The notes under the pieces: model-generated | What the model was told of the DNA's origin: nothing | The model's database searches: none | What the model saw: the letters and a program-made list of their open reading frames with translations, nothing else | From: Anaerocolumna aminovalerica | GTDB lineage: Bacteria; Bacillota; Clostridia; Lachnospirales; Lachnospiraceae | Length of the DNA: 32,434 nt | Reading direction: 5' to 3' | Assembly (NCBI RefSeq): GCF_900115365.1 | Contig: NZ_FOWD01000046.1 | Span: forward strand, 1 to 32,434 | Program-made: the position numbers and the translations under genes | In this document: positions 1 through 9,381 of the stretch, piece after piece | How positions within the stretch are numbered: the first letter of the stretch is position 1 | How the letters are laid out: the number at the start of each line of letters is the position of its first letter

Positions 1-12
1 TCTTTTTGCCAC
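1..12 (-). CDS. Start of an unidentified gene (5' partial)
   Basis: Only the first codons lie in the window. On the minus strand a strong ribosome binding site (AAAGGAGG, 22-29) is followed by ATG at 18-16, only 3 bases away, and by an in-frame GTG at 12-10, 9 bases away. The GTG is the better-spaced start and gives M-A-K-R. The gene follows a terminator-type hairpin and a GC-rich leader (64-305), so it may be attenuated. Too little is visible to name a product. Confidence 0.5.
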
Positions 13-64
13 GATCATGAGCCTCCTTTCGAATGAAAAATGTTTACAAGTTGCCCCAAGCACG

Positions 65-104
65 AAAAAAGGCACCTACTCTAGATTTCTCTAAAGTAAG
101 TGCC
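65..104 (-). terminator. Intrinsic terminator with GAAA loop
   Basis: On the minus strand a 15-bp stem (90-104 pairing with 71-85, two U.G wobbles) is capped by GAAA and followed by six Ts (plus-strand As 65-70). The wobbles only pair in the minus-strand transcript, which fixes the direction. It lies about 50 bases before the start of the gene at the left edge, so it could end lysS transcription, end a small RNA, or act as an attenuator. Confidence 0.85.
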
Positions 105-305
105 TGTGAAACCATCCAAAAGCTGTCCTCTGGATAATTTACCTGTTCAATTTACAGCCAAATCCGTGCTCTACATCACGTTCCGTGACGATGCACGAAG
201 CATTTTTCCACTCTTACATGAGGCTTCAAGAGACCTCACTTTTCGGCTCAGAAAACGCGACTTTTTGCGTCTACATGCCGTTGTCCATACTTGTCCGTAG
301 TGTGA
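105..305 (-). ncRNA. Possible structured leader or small RNA, family unknown
   Basis: This 200-base stretch between lysS and the terminator at 65-104 has no credible reading frame and is GC-richer (about 47% by eye over 121-300) than its AT-rich neighbours, which is typical of structured RNA in such genomes. Minus-strand helices include CGTCACG-GAA-CGTGATG (175-191) nested inside GTGC/GCAC arms, GAGG/CCTC around 220-237, and GCTGT pairing with ACAGC across 122-158. I could not match it to a riboswitch, 6S, SRP, RNase P or tmRNA consensus. With the terminator and the ribosome binding site just beyond, a cis-regulatory leader is the leading reading; a stand-alone small RNA is the alternative. 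Confidence 0.35.
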
Positions 306-340
306 CGAAGCGTGACAAGGAATGACAAGGAGCGACGAAA
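302..340. repeat. Imperfect 10-bp tandem repeat (about 4 copies)
   Basis: Plus-strand units TGACGAAGCG, TGACAAGGAA, TGACAAGGAG and CGACGAAATT run end to end and finish at the lysS stop codon. The 10-bp period would place the motif on one face of the helix. No function is known to me. Confidence 0.5.
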
Positions 341-1828
341 TTAGATACTCTTTAACGTTGGGAATAATAATACGTCCCTAATAGCTGCTGAATCCGTCAA
401 CAGCATTACAAATCTGTCGATTCCGATTCCAATACCCCCTGTAGGTGGCATACCATATTCCAAAGCATTTAAGAAATCTTCATCCATGGAATTAGCTTCA
501 TCATCACCTGCTGCACGAAGTGCTTCCTGTGCTTCAAAACGTCCTTTTTGATCAATCGGATCATTTAATTCAGAGAAGGCATTTGCCATTTCTCTCTTCG
601 TAATAAATAATTCGAAACGTTCTGTAAAATTAGGATCCGATGGTTTTCTCTTGGCAAGTGGTGAAATTTCAACGGGATGATCCATAATAAAGGTAGGTTG
701 AACCAGGTTCTCCTCTACATATTCTTCGAAGAATAAGTTAATAATATCACCTTTCTTATGACGGTCTTCATATTTAATATGATGCTGGTCTGCCAATGCT
801 TTTGCCTCTTCTTCCGTGTTAATGGATGTAAAATCAACACCGGAATATTTTTTAACAGCGTCCAGCATAGTCAATCTTTCAAATGGTTTCGCAAGATCGA
901 TCTCAACACCATCATAAGTAATTGTAGTAGTTCCCAGAACCTTATTTGCTACTGTTCTGAATAGTTCTTCTACTAAATCCATCATTCCGTAGTAATCAGT
1001 ATAAGCCTGATATAGTTCTAACAAAGTAAACTCCGGATTATGTCTTACGGACAAACCTTCGTTTCTAAATACTCTGCCAATTTCGTATACTCTTTCCAAA
1101 CCACCAACAATCAGTCTCTTTAAATATAACTCAAGAGATATTCTTAAATGTAAGTCCTCATCCAGAGCATTGTGATGTGTATTAAATGGCCTTGCAGCCG
1201 CTCCACCTGCATTTGGTACTAATACAGGGGTTTCCACTTCAATAAAATCCTTATTGTCTAAATAGTTACGAATTTCTCTAATAATGAGTGAACGTTTAAT
1301 AAAGGTATCCTTTACTTCAGGATTTACAATTAAGTCCACATAACGCTGTCTGTAACGAATATCAGTATCTTTTAATCCATGGAACTTTTCAGGAAGAATT
1401 TGGAGGCTTTTGGTCAAAAGAACAACTTCCGTAGCTTTTACAGATACCTCACCTGTATGGGTTCTAAATACTTGACCTTTGATACCTACGATGTCGCCCA
1501 CATCGAACTTTTTAAAGTCAGCGTAAACCTCATCTCCTACTTCATCTCTTTTTACATAAATCTGAACTTTGCCTTTTTTATCCTGAATATTACAAAAAGA
1601 AGCTTTTCCCATTACTCTTTTTGACATGAGACGACCGGCAATAGATACTTCCTTGCCTTCCAATGTTTCAAACTGTTCTGCAATTTCTGCTGAATGATGG
1701 GTTACATCATATTTCATGATTTGAAACGGGTCTTTTCCATTGTCTTTTAAATCAGCTAATTTTTCTCTTCTAACTTTTAAAAGCTCATTCAAATCCTGTC
1801 CATCTTGTTGCATTTTTTCTTCCGCCAC
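341..1828 (-). CDS. lysS: Lysyl-tRNA synthetase, class II
   Basis: Cytosolic class II lysyl-tRNA synthetase that charges tRNA-Lys with lysine at the expense of ATP. The 495-residue length is normal for the bacterial enzyme. After a short basic helix comes the OB-fold anticodon-binding domain (about 60-150), then the catalytic core with the RYRQRYVDL segment, motif 2 ([14 protein letters not shown], near residue 255) and motif 3 ([13 protein letters not shown], near 470). The start is GTG at 1828, with a GGAAGG ribosome binding site 5 bases upstream; the next Met is five codons in. It lies about 110 bases downstream of greA with only a weak hairpin between, so the two are probably co-transcribed from the greA promoter, a common clostridial arrangement. 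Confidence 0.97.
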   Translation of the reverse strand: MAEEKMQQDGQDLNELLKVRREKLADLKDNGKDPFQIMKYDVTHHSAEIAEQFETLEGKEVSIAGRLMSKRVMGKASFCNIQDKKGKVQIYVKRDEVGDEVYADFKKFDVGDIVGIKGQVFRTHTGEVSVKATEVVLLTKSLQILPEKFHGLKDTDIRYRQRYVDLIVNPEVKDTFIKRSLIIREIRNYLDNKDFIEVETPVLVPNAGGAAARPFNTHHNALDEDLHLRISLELYLKRLIVGGLERVYEIGRVFRNEGLSVRHNPEFTLLELYQAYTDYYGMMDLVEELFRTVANKVLGTTTITYDGVEIDLAKPFERLTMLDAVKKYSGVDFTSINTEEEAKALADQHHIKYEDRHKKGDIINLFFEEYVEENLVQPTFIMDHPVEISPLAKRKPSDPNFTERFELFITKREMANAFSELNDPIDQKGRFEAQEALRAAGDDEANSMDEDFLNALEYGMPPTGGIGIGIDRFVMLLTDSAAIRDVLLFPTLKSI

Positions 1829-1936
1829 AATATCCTTCCTTTCTGTCCATTACCAATACAATTCTTCTTTTAAAACACGCTGCCTTATTCAGACAGCAAG
1901 TATTTTTCTTATATTAACAAGTTACATCTCAAAGAA

Positions 1937-2419
1937 TTAATTGGATCTTTGAATTTCTAAAATCTTGTACTGTATCGTTCCTGAATGTGTCTCAACATTA
2001 ACAATATCGCCAATCCTTGCACCGAGAAGTGCCTGACCAACTGGCGATTCATTCGAAATTTTTCCTTTTAAACTGTTTGCTTCTGTAGAACCAACGAGTT
2101 TGTATTCCATCTCTTCGTTGTATTCCAAATCAAGAATCTTAACTTTACATCCTATATTAATAACGTCTACATCGACTTCGTCTTCTACAACTACTTCTGC
2201 ATTTTTTAGAATTCTCTCTATTTCTTCAATTCTTGCTTCAATATCCCTTTGTTCATCTTTCGCTGCATCGTATTCAGCATTCTCCGATAAATCGCCCTGT
2301 TCTCTAGCTTCTTTAATTTTCTCAGCAACTGCTTTTCTTCTGTTGACTTTCAAATCCTGAAGCTCTTCCTCTAGTTGTCTTAAACCCTCATAGGTCAATA
2401 TGTTCTTTTTGTCTACCAT
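1937..2419 (-). CDS. greA: Transcription elongation factor GreA
   Basis: GreA enters the secondary channel of RNA polymerase and stimulates cleavage of backtracked RNA, rescuing stalled complexes. The 160-residue protein shows the N-terminal coiled coil (about 1-76) with the acidic tip GDLSENAEYD, where D43 and E46 correspond to the catalytic carboxylates of the family, then the C-terminal FKBP-like domain ending in the usual VGQALLGARIGDIVNVET segment. The ATG follows a GGAGGAAGGG ribosome binding site. A consensus sigma-A promoter lies about 50 bases upstream, and lysS follows, probably in the same transcript. Confidence 0.97.
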   Translation of the reverse strand: MVDKKNILTYEGLRQLEEELQDLKVNRRKAVAEKIKEAREQGDLSENAEYDAAKDEQRDIEARIEEIERILKNAEVVVEDEVDVDVINIGCKVKILDLEYNEEMEYKLVGSTEANSLKGKISNESPVGQALLGARIGDIVNVETHSGTIQYKILEIQRSN

Positions 2420-2469
2420 ATTATAAACACCCTTCCTCCGTTTAATCAGTATTACGATACATTCAAAGT

Positions 2470-2498
2470 ATTATAACTTATGAAATGTCCCTTGTCAA
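2470..2498 (-). promoter_or_regulatory. Consensus sigma-A promoter for greA-lysS
   Basis: Minus-strand TTGACA (2493-2498) and TATAAT (2470-2475) are separated by exactly 17 bases, a full match to the housekeeping consensus, placed upstream of greA. Confidence 0.9.
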
Positions 2499-2979
2499 CA
2501 ACTTAACTTAGATTTCCTATTATAAGGGGTATCGCTTATTATTTGTATTTAATGCAGTATAATTATATGAAATATAGATGTATAATGTTAAATAAATTTA
2601 ATGTTATATATTTCAAACAGTAAAAAAAGAAAGGTAAGATTTTACCTCAGTTTTCTTGGCGAAAATATAAACTTCCTTTTATAGACCTCCTATAAACTAT
2701 TGTATATAATATCATCCCATAGACAAAAATATACCTTGAAAATAGTATAAATAACTACTAATTTCTTTTTAACATTAAAAATTTAATCAAATTCTAATAT
2801 TTTTTTTACTTTTTATTTCTAATAAAGACTTTACACAACATCTCTTTAGTGGTACTCTATTAATGGATATTTTATTTAATATTTTAACCGTGATTGAGGC
2901 GCAAAAGGTGACTCTTTTCTTTTGTTGTCTTTTTACTTTGTAACTCAATTACTTATTTTTACAAGGAGGATAATATAAC
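2499..2979. other. AT-rich divergent intergenic region greA / nifJ
   Basis: No credible gene. A perfect hairpin AGGTAA-GATT-TTACCT (about 2632-2648) has A-rich sequence on its left and T-rich on its right, and is followed on the minus strand by a T-rich run, so it resembles a weak bidirectional terminator. TTTACA near 2831 might be the -35 of the nifJ promoter, but the matching -10 (TACTCT) is poor. No Rex-type TTGTTAA...TTAACAA operator was seen. The nifJ ribosome binding site (AAGGAGG) sits about 10 bases before the ATG. Confidence 0.5.
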
Positions 2980-5900
2980 ATGGCTAGAAAAATGAAAACC
3001 ATGGATGGAAATAACGCTGCTGCTCACGTGTCATATGCATTTACTGATGTTGCAGCAATCTATCCAATCACACCTTCTTCAGTTATGGCTGAAGTAACAG
3101 ATGCTTGGGCTGTCCAAGGAAGAAAAAATATCTTCGGTCACGAAGTTCATGTAACTGAAATGCAATCAGAGGCCGGTGCTGCTGGTGCTGTACACGGATC
3201 TCTATCTGCTGGTGCATTAACCACAACATTTACTGCTTCCCAAGGTTTATTATTAATGATTCCTAATATGTACAAAATGGCTGGTGAATTATTACCATGT
3301 GTTATTGACGTTTCTGCACGTACCGTTGCTAGTCACGCATTATCAATTTTTGGTGATCATTCTGATATTTATGCTTGCCGTCAAACTGGTTTCGCTTTCC
3401 TTTGCTCCGGTAATGTTCAAGAAGTTATGGATTTAGGTGCCGTAGCTCACCTTACTGCAATCAAAGGACGTGTTCCATTCGTACACTTCTTTGATGGTTT
3501 CAGAACTTCTCATGAAATTCAAAAAGTTGAAGCTTGGGATTATGAAGACTTAAAAGAATTAGTAGATATGGATGCTGTTAATGCTTTCCGTCGTAATGCT
3601 AACAATCCGGAACATCCAGTAACTCGTGGTACTGCTCAAAACGCTGACGTTTTCTTCCAAGCAAGAGAAGCAAGCAACAAATACTATGACGCAGTTCCTG
3701 GCTTAGTGGAAGACTATATGAATAAAGTAAATGCCAAAATTGGTACTGACTATAAATTATTTAACTATTATGGTGCAGAAGATGCTGAACACGTAATCGT
3801 TGCAATGGGTTCCGTATGTGATACCATTGAAGAAACTATTGATTACCTATTAGCTGCTGGTAAAAAGGTTGGTCTTGTAAAAGTTAGATTATACAGACCG
3901 TTCAGTGCAAAACATTTAATTGATGCAATTCCTGCTTCTGCAAAACAAATCAGTGTATTAGACAGAACAAAAGAACCGGGTGCACTTGGTGAACCTCTAT
4001 ATCTTGATGTTGTTGCAGCATTAAGAGATTCCAAGTTCCATAATACACCTATATTCTCAGGACGCTATGGTTTAGCATCCAAAGATACCACTCCTGCACA
4101 AATTATTGCAGTATACAAGAATACTGAGAAAAAACAATTTACAGTTGGTATCGTTGATGATGTTACTAATCTTTCTCTTGATATTACAGAGAATCCTAAT
4201 ACAACTCCGGAACACACAATCAGTTGTAAATTCTGGGGACTTGGTGCTGACGGTACTGTTGGTGCTAACAAGAACTCTATCAAAATCATCGGTGACCATA
4301 CAGATATGTATGCACAAGCTTATTTCTCATATGATTCAAAGAAATCCGGCGGTGTAACTATCTCTCACTTACGTTTTGGTAAAGATCCAATTAAAGCAAC
4401 TTATTTAATTAACAAAGCTAACTTTGTAGCTTGCCACAATCCTTCTTACATAAGAAAATACAACATGGTTCAAGACTTAAAGGATAATGGTACTTTCTTA
4501 CTTAACTGCAGCTGGAATATGGATGAAATCGAAGAACATCTTCCAGGACAGGTAAAACGTTACATAGCTAAACATAATATTAAGTTCTATACTATTGACG
4601 GTATTCAGATAGGTAAGGATGTTGGTCTTGGAACTCGTATTAACACAGTACTTCAAGCTGCATTCTTTAAATTAGCTAATATTATTCCTGTAGAAGATGC
4701 TGTTAAATATATGAAAGACGCTGCAACTGCTACTTATGGCAGAAAAGGTGAAGCAGTAGTTAAAATGAATCACGATGCTATCGATCGTGGTATCGCTGGT
4801 TTAGTAGAAATTAAAGTTCCTGCTTCCTGGGCAGATGGATCAGATGAAAGCCTAGCTATAACTGCATCCGGTTCCAGAAAAGAACTTGTTGATTATGTAA
4901 ATAATGTACAGAATGCTATTAATGCACAAGACGGTGACAGCCTTCCTGTATCCGCATTCTTAGATTATGTTGATGGTACAGCTCCTGCTGGTTCTTCCGC
5001 ATATGAAAAACGTGGTGTAGCAGTTGATGTATCTACTTGGAATCCAGATAACTGTATCCAATGTAACTTCTGTTCTTATGTTTGTCCTCACGCAGTTATT
5101 CGTCCAATTGCTGCAACAGAAGAACAAGCTGCAAAAGCTCCTGAAGGTTCAAAATTCCTTGACTTAACAGGTATGCCAGGTTATAAATTTGCAATATCCG
5201 TATCTGTACTTGACTGTACCGGTTGTGGTTCTTGTGTAAATGTATGCCCTGGTAAGAAGGGTGAAAAGGCATTATCCATGCAGCTATTAGAAGAACAATT
5301 AGAAGCTCAGAAGTTATTCGATTATGGCGTAGAAATTGGAAATCCTGATGAAGTTGTTGAGAAATTCAAACCTACAACTGTAAAGGGAAGCCAATTCAAG
5401 AAACCATTACTTGAATTCTCCGGTGCTTGTGCAGGATGTGGTGAAACTCCATATGCTAAACTTGCAACACAATTATTCGGTGATAGAATGTACATTGCTA
5501 ATGCTACAGGATGTTCTTCTATTTGGGGTGGTTCATCACCATCTACACCATATACAGTAGATAGAAACGGACGTGGTCCAGCTTGGTCTAACTCCTTATT
5601 CGAAGATAACGCTGAGTATGGTTATGGTATGTCACTTGCTCAACAAGCTTTAAGAGGACGTTTAATCTCTTCCGTTGATGCACTTGCAAAAGTTGTTGAT
5701 AATGCAGATGTAAAAGCAGCTTGTGAGAAATACCTTGAAACAAAAGATTCCAGCACATTAAATGCTCCAGCTTCCAGAGAATTAGTAGCTGCATTAGAAG
5801 CATGTAATTGCGATAATGAATTTAAAGCTGACATCTTAACTAACAAAGACTTCTTATCTAAGAAATCTCAATGGATCTTTGGTGGTGACGGATGGGCTTA

Positions 5901-6507
5901 CGATATCGGATTTGGTGGTTTAGACCATGTAATTGCAAGTGGTCAAGACGTTAACATCCTTGTATTCGATACAGAAATTTACTCCAATACAGGTGGTCAA
6001 TCTTCTAAAGCAACTCCAACTGGTGCTATTGCTCAATTCGCTGCTGGTGGTAAAGAAGTTAAGAAGAAAGACTTAGCGGCAATTGCTATGAGTTATGGTT
6101 ATGTATACGTTGCTCAAATCGCACAAGGTGCTGACTATAATCAATGTGTAAAAGCATTTATTGAAGCTGAAAGCTATCCAGGACCATCCATCATCATCGC
6201 TTATGCTCCATGTATCAGTCATGGTATCAAAGGTGGTATGAAGGGTGCTCAGACAGAAGAAAAACGTGCTGTTCAAGCTGGATACTGGCATTTATTCAGA
6301 TTCGATCCACGTCTTGCAGAAGAAGGAAAGAATCCATTCCAGTTAGACTCTAAAGCTCCAACTGCTGATTACCAAGAATTCTTACAGAATGAAGTTCGTT
6401 ATAGTTCACTTGCTCGTTCTAACCCAGATAAAGCAGCTCAATTGTTTGCTAAAGCTGAGCAGGACGCAAAGGCTAAATACGAAAAATTAGTTAAATTAGC
6501 AGAATAA
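2980..6507 (+). CDS. nifJ: Pyruvate:ferredoxin (flavodoxin) oxidoreductase
   Basis: Homodimeric cytosolic PFOR: pyruvate plus CoA gives acetyl-CoA, CO2 and reduced ferredoxin, the central step of pyruvate breakdown in anaerobic clostridia. The 1175-residue one-chain form contains the pyruvate-binding domain I (YPITPSS near 27), the transketolase C-like domains, a two-[4Fe-4S] ferredoxin insert (CIQCNFC near 692 and CTGCGSC near 746, each followed by the fourth Cys in CP), the proximal-cluster cysteines (CAGCGE near 817 and a further Cys in PCISHG near 1078), and the thiamine diphosphate site GGDGWAYDIG (near 967) with YSNTGGQSSK. All key residues are present. It is monocistronic, with its own ribosome binding site and a long hairpin behind it; codon use looks like that of a highly expressed gene. 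Confidence 0.98.
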   Translation: MARKMKTMDGNNAAAHVSYAFTDVAAIYPITPSSVMAEVTDAWAVQGRKNIFGHEVHVTEMQSEAGAAGAVHGSLSAGALTTTFTASQGLLLMIPNMYKMAGELLPCVIDVSARTVASHALSIFGDHSDIYACRQTGFAFLCSGNVQEVMDLGAVAHLTAIKGRVPFVHFFDGFRTSHEIQKVEAWDYEDLKELVDMDAVNAFRRNANNPEHPVTRGTAQNADVFFQAREASNKYYDAVPGLVEDYMNKVNAKIGTDYKLFNYYGAEDAEHVIVAMGSVCDTIEETIDYLLAAGKKVGLVKVRLYRPFSAKHLIDAIPASAKQISVLDRTKEPGALGEPLYLDVVAALRDSKFHNTPIFSGRYGLASKDTTPAQIIAVYKNTEKKQFTVGIVDDVTNLSLDITENPNTTPEHTISCKFWGLGADGTVGANKNSIKIIGDHTDMYAQAYFSYDSKKSGGVTISHLRFGKDPIKATYLINKANFVACHNPSYIRKYNMVQDLKDNGTFLLNCSWNMDEIEEHLPGQVKRYIAKHNIKFYTIDGIQIGKDVGLGTRINTVLQAAFFKLANIIPVEDAVKYMKDAATATYGRKGEAVVKMNHDAIDRGIAGLVEIKVPASWADGSDESLAITASGSRKELVDYVNNVQNAINAQDGDSLPVSAFLDYVDGTAPAGSSAYEKRGVAVDVSTWNPDNCIQCNFCSYVCPHAVIRPIAATEEQAAKAPEGSKFLDLTGMPGYKFAISVSVLDCTGCGSCVNVCPGKKGEKALSMQLLEEQLEAQKLFDYGVEIGNPDEVVEKFKPTTVKGSQFKKPLLEFSGACAGCGETPYAKLATQLFGDRMYIANATGCSSIWGGSSPSTPYTVDRNGRGPAWSNSLFEDNAEYGYGMSLAQQALRGRLISSVDALAKVVDNADVKAACEKYLETKDSSTLNAPASRELVAALEACNCDNEFKADILTNKDFLSKKSQWIFGGDGWAYDIGFGGLDHVIASGQDVNILVFDTEIYSNTGGQSSKATPTGAIAQFAAGGKEVKKKDLAAIAMSYGYVYVAQIAQGADYNQCVKAFIEAESYPGPSIIIAYAPCISHGIKGGMKGAQTEEKRAVQAGYWHLFRFDPRLAEEGKNPFQLDSKAPTADYQEFLQNEVRYSSLARSNPDKAAQLFAKAEQDAKAKYEKLVKLAE

Positions 6508-6540
6508 TAAAACTAAATATATAAGTATAAATACAAGCAA

Positions 6541-6584
6541 GGGGCTTTTGCTCCATAGTTGAAAAGCTATGGAGTAAAAGCCCC
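6541..6584. terminator. 18-bp hairpin between convergent genes, no U-tract
   Basis: Arms 6541-6558 and 6567-6584 pair over 18 bp with one G.T wobble and an 8-base loop. It lies between nifJ (plus) and the aldolase gene (minus), so it could end both, yet neither strand has a clear T-run after the stem. It may be a non-canonical terminator or an mRNA 3'-end stabiliser. Confidence 0.6.
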
Positions 6585-6620
6585 TTATATTGATCAATCA
6601 TAGCTATGAAGTAAGGGCTA

Positions 6621-7355
6621 CTATTGAACAATTTCCTGTATGATTTTATATAAAACCTTTATGTCTTCTATTCTAGTAGCACCCGTTTCCTTATCAATAA
6701 TAGAGGAATAAACATGAGGAATAATTTTTTTAACTCCAGCATTTAATGCAATGCTAAGTATTTCCTTAAAGTTATCTAAATCAATTCCTCCTGTTGGTTC
6801 TAGATTAAATTCATTTTCTGCACAGGCATTTGCTACTGCTTTAAATTCTTCAATTGTTTTTAATCCTCCCATTGGGAAATACTTTAGGGAGTTTGCTCCT
6901 AATTCTTTTGCCATGGCAATTGCAGTTTCAACTGGTACAATAGCAGGATTTTGTTCTTTACTGAAAGGACCTGTAGAAATTTTGACATAGCCAACTTTAC
7001 CACATGGTGATACCATAGAGTTCATAAAAGGTTCATCACCTGCTTTCGCTCTCGTATATCCTCCTGCTGTAAAAGTCTGATTTATATGTTTGGGTTTTAT
7101 TTGTCCGGATATCTCAGCTACAGCCTTCCATTGGTTCGGATTACCAGCTCCAAGGCCTACTGATATATTATTATCAACAGCTTCCTGATATTTCTTCATA
7201 TCTTTTACTGCACTTTCTATATCCGGATAATTAGATGATAGAATTCCCACAACTACATGGGTTTGTGTAGCTTCTATAATTGCTTTCGCATTCTCAATTG
7301 AGTTTGTTAGACAATTTAAGCAAACTCTACCTTCATAAAAATTAATGCCGTTCAT
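6621..7355 (-). CDS. dgaF: KDGP aldolase family protein (DgaF-like)
   Basis: Probable 2-dehydro-3-deoxy-6-phosphogluconate aldolase of the DgaF/EF_0839-type family, cleaving KDGP to pyruvate and glyceraldehyde 3-phosphate in the cytosol. The 244-residue chain reads as a small TIM barrel; conserved-looking segments are NISVGLGAGNP, the repeated aldolase-like strands, and SLKYFPMGG, whose Lys158 resembles the Schiff-base lysine of KDPG aldolases (FPA/E-type motif). The ATG follows AAAGGAGAG by about 6 bases, and the gene begins 3 bases after the dgaE stop. It is the last gene of the PTS operon, matching the order of the Salmonella D-glucosaminate locus (PTS genes, DgaE, DgaF). The sugar itself is inferred from family, not proven. 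Confidence 0.85.
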   Translation of the reverse strand: MNGINFYEGRVCLNCLTNSIENAKAIIEATQTHVVVGILSSNYPDIESAVKDMKKYQEAVDNNISVGLGAGNPNQWKAVAEISGQIKPKHINQTFTAGGYTRAKAGDEPFMNSMVSPCGKVGYVKISTGPFSKEQNPAIVPVETAIAMAKELGANSLKYFPMGGLKTIEEFKAVANACAENEFNLEPTGGIDLDNFKEILSIALNAGVKKIIPHVYSSIIDKETGATRIEDIKVLYKIIQEIVQ

Positions 7356-7358
7356 ATC

Positions 7359-8477
7359 CTACTCTCCTTTTCCTATCTCAATTAACCTAGTTAATATAAA
7401 ATTCAATTCATCTATACTATTTAATGGTCTTGGATCAATAGCGATAGAACCAATATTTGCTTGATAATCTCTTGTAAAAATAGCAGGGGTGCCTTCTTGT
7501 AACTTTTTTACTACCTCCATAGCATCAAGGCCGTATTCATCTTTATTAAAGTTAATCTTACAGCGATATATTTCTCTTCCTGCTTCGTCCTGAATAATGG
7601 AAGCTTTGCAACCATTTATCTTATTAACAATTTCCATAAAGTTTTCTAAATCATTTTTAGAAATTACTTGAACATTCTCTCCTGCCAAATAGCATTCTAT
7701 GGCTTTTACTAACCCCATGGTACATTCTTTTCCAACTTTCATAGCACGTCCAATACCTTTATATTGTAAACGCATATTATCTGCATATTCTTTCGTTTTA
7801 CAAGCTACAAATCCGCTTGTTGGGCCTTCGATAGCCTTTGCACCACTATAACATACAAAATCGGCACCCATGGCTGCATATATTTTTAAATCTTCTTCTG
7901 CTGCTGCATCAACGATGCAAGGAATCTTTAGTGTATTGGCTAATTGAATAACGGACTGTACATCCACCATATCTTTTTGTACGCAGTGATGAGATTTTAC
8001 AAAAAAGATAGCAATTGTATTATCATTTACAGCATTTTCTATATCTGAAAGATTAGAACCATTGGCGTAGCCAACCTCCACTATTTTCCCACCCCCAAGC
8101 TGAATCATCTCAGCAATTGGAGCTCCAAAATCAACATTATGACCCTTAAGTAATATTACTTCCCTTCTGGATAGTTCTGGTATAATATCACAAATATGTT
8201 GCACTTTCTGTAAATTGTTACCGCAGATTAAGGAAGCAACGGATAGTGCAATACCCGCTGAAGCACTTGAAGTAACACAGGCATCTTCGGTACCAATCAT
8301 CTCACCAATTTTTCTTCCCGCGAATTGGTATAACTCATTCATAACTACATAATTACTTGCTGCTTCTACTACGGTTTTGCCCACTGCTTTATTTATCGTA
8401 GATACGCCTAGTTTTGTCATACGACCGGATGCATTGATTACTGGTCTTATTCCATTTCTACTATATATATTCTCCAA
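7359..8477 (-). CDS. dgaE: DgaE-family PLP-dependent ammonia-lyase
   Basis: Probable PLP enzyme of the SelA-like DgaE family, which in Salmonella removes ammonia from D-glucosaminate 6-phosphate to give 2-keto-3-deoxy-6-phosphogluconate. The 372-residue protein has the family N-terminus (RPVINASGRMTKLG), an acidic PLP-ring partner region (IPCIVDAAAEEDL, Asp190) and the likely PLP lysine in CYSGAKAIEGPTSG (Lys214). The only in-frame start consistent with the length is TTG at 8477; an in-frame stop lies a few codons upstream, and the ribosome binding site (GTGGTGG) is weak, so translation may be modest. A hairpin (8502-8537) separates it from the PTS genes; dgaF follows after 3 bases. The exact amino-sugar-acid substrate is unproven. 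Confidence 0.85.
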   Translation of the reverse strand: MENIYSRNGIRPVINASGRMTKLGVSTINKAVGKTVVEAASNYVVMNELYQFAGRKIGEMIGTEDACVTSSASAGIALSVASLICGNNLQKVQHICDIIPELSRREVILLKGHNVDFGAPIAEMIQLGGGKIVEVGYANGSNLSDIENAVNDNTIAIFFVKSHHCVQKDMVDVQSVIQLANTLKIPCIVDAAAEEDLKIYAAMGADFVCYSGAKAIEGPTSGFVACKTKEYADNMRLQYKGIGRAMKVGKECTMGLVKAIECYLAGENVQVISKNDLENFMEIVNKINGCKASIIQDEAGREIYRCKINFNKDEYGLDAMEVVKKLQEGTPAIFTRDYQANIGSIAIDPRPLNSIDELNFILTRLIEIGKGE

Positions 8478-8501
8478 TTTACCACCACTTTCATAATATT
8501 A

Positions 8502-8537
8502 GGGGCTGTTGCAAAACTGTCATTCTGCAAAAGCCCC
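8502..8537. other. Intercistronic hairpin inside the PTS operon
   Basis: Arms GGGGCTGTTGCA (8502-8513) and TGCAAAAGCCCC (8526-8537) pair with one mismatch around a 12-base loop. In the direction of the operon no T-run follows, so it is more likely to stabilise the 3' end of the PTS part of the mRNA, or be a partial terminator, than a full stop. It resembles the hairpins at 6541 and 17421. Confidence 0.6.
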
Positions 8538-8543
8538 TTTCAT

Positions 8544-9380
8544 TTATAATATTCCTAATAGGGAACAAATAATTGAGAATACAACAACGGATAATAAAAT
8601 TCTGTTGTAGTTTGGCCCTTTTTTCTTTAGATATGTATAGATTACAAAGACTGCTGTTAATGGTAATATTCCTATCACTACAGAGTCTAGTATATCCTGG
8701 ATTACTATCTGAGTACCGCTGGTAAATTGAAATACCAAAGGTGTACTTATTGTGACATAACTAGCTGACAATGCACCCATCATAATCAAACCGATTACAT
8801 TGGCTGTGAAAATGATTTGTTTCATTTTGCCACCATGCAACATAGAGACAACTGATTTCTTACCCAGGGTATATCCATTATGTATCAGATAATAAGAAAT
8901 TAATATTGTAATCAACGGATATAATATTAATGGCATAATACCACCCATAGCAGAACCATTGGATGCAAATGGAAGGAAGATGGATATCAGTATTGGCATT
9001 AATGCCGCCCATATAATAGCATCACCAATTCCTGCCAAAGGGCCCATTAATCCAGTTTTAATACCTGTTATAGCATCATCTGTTATATCTTCCCCTTTTG
9101 CCTTTTGTTCTTCCATTGAAATAGTAATACCTTGAATAACAGCACCAATAATTCCTTCTGTGTTAAAGAATACTAAGTGACGTTTTAATGCTGCACTTAA
9201 TTCTTCATCTGTTTTGTACAATTTTTTCAGAATTGGAGTCATGGAAGCACAGAAAACTAAACTTTGAAGACGCTCATATGAGTTTGATAATTCTGCCCCG
9301 GCATAGTAAATCCACATGGATTTGGTAACATCTTTTTTAGTTATTTTATTCGTACTATTTTCTATTTTATTGTTTCCCAT
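8544..9380 (-). CDS. PTS system mannose/fructose/sorbose family IID component
   Basis: Membrane subunit of a mannose-class PTS permease; with IIC it forms the translocation unit in the cytoplasmic membrane. The 278-residue protein has the IID hallmarks: N-terminal TKSMWIYYAGAELSNSYERLQ (split here: TKKDVTKSMW then YERLQSLVF), the KRHLVFFNTEG segment, GIKTGLMGPLAGIGDAIIW, and several hydrophobic C-terminal segments. It starts 1 base after the IIC stop with AAGAGGTGG as ribosome binding site. The partner lyase and aldolase suggest an amino-sugar acid such as D-glucosaminate as substrate. Confidence 0.93.
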   Translation of the reverse strand: MGNNKIENSTNKITKKDVTKSMWIYYAGAELSNSYERLQSLVFCASMTPILKKLYKTDEELSAALKRHLVFFNTEGIIGAVIQGITISMEEQKAKGEDITDDAITGIKTGLMGPLAGIGDAIIWAALMPILISIFLPFASNGSAMGGIMPLILYPLITILISYYLIHNGYTLGKKSVVSMLHGGKMKQIIFTANVIGLIMMGALSASYVTISTPLVFQFTSGTQIVIQDILDSVVIGILPLTAVFVIYTYLKKKGPNYNRILLSVVVFSIICSLLGIL

Positions 9381-9381
9381 G

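Noticed and set aside
100-300. A 66-codon open frame on the plus strand
   Set aside because: No ribosome binding site; it runs antisense through the putative structured RNA, whose raised GC content explains the open frame.
2499-2979. A Rex (redox) operator upstream of nifJ
   Set aside because: No TTGTTAA-N4-TTAACAA-like palindrome was found.
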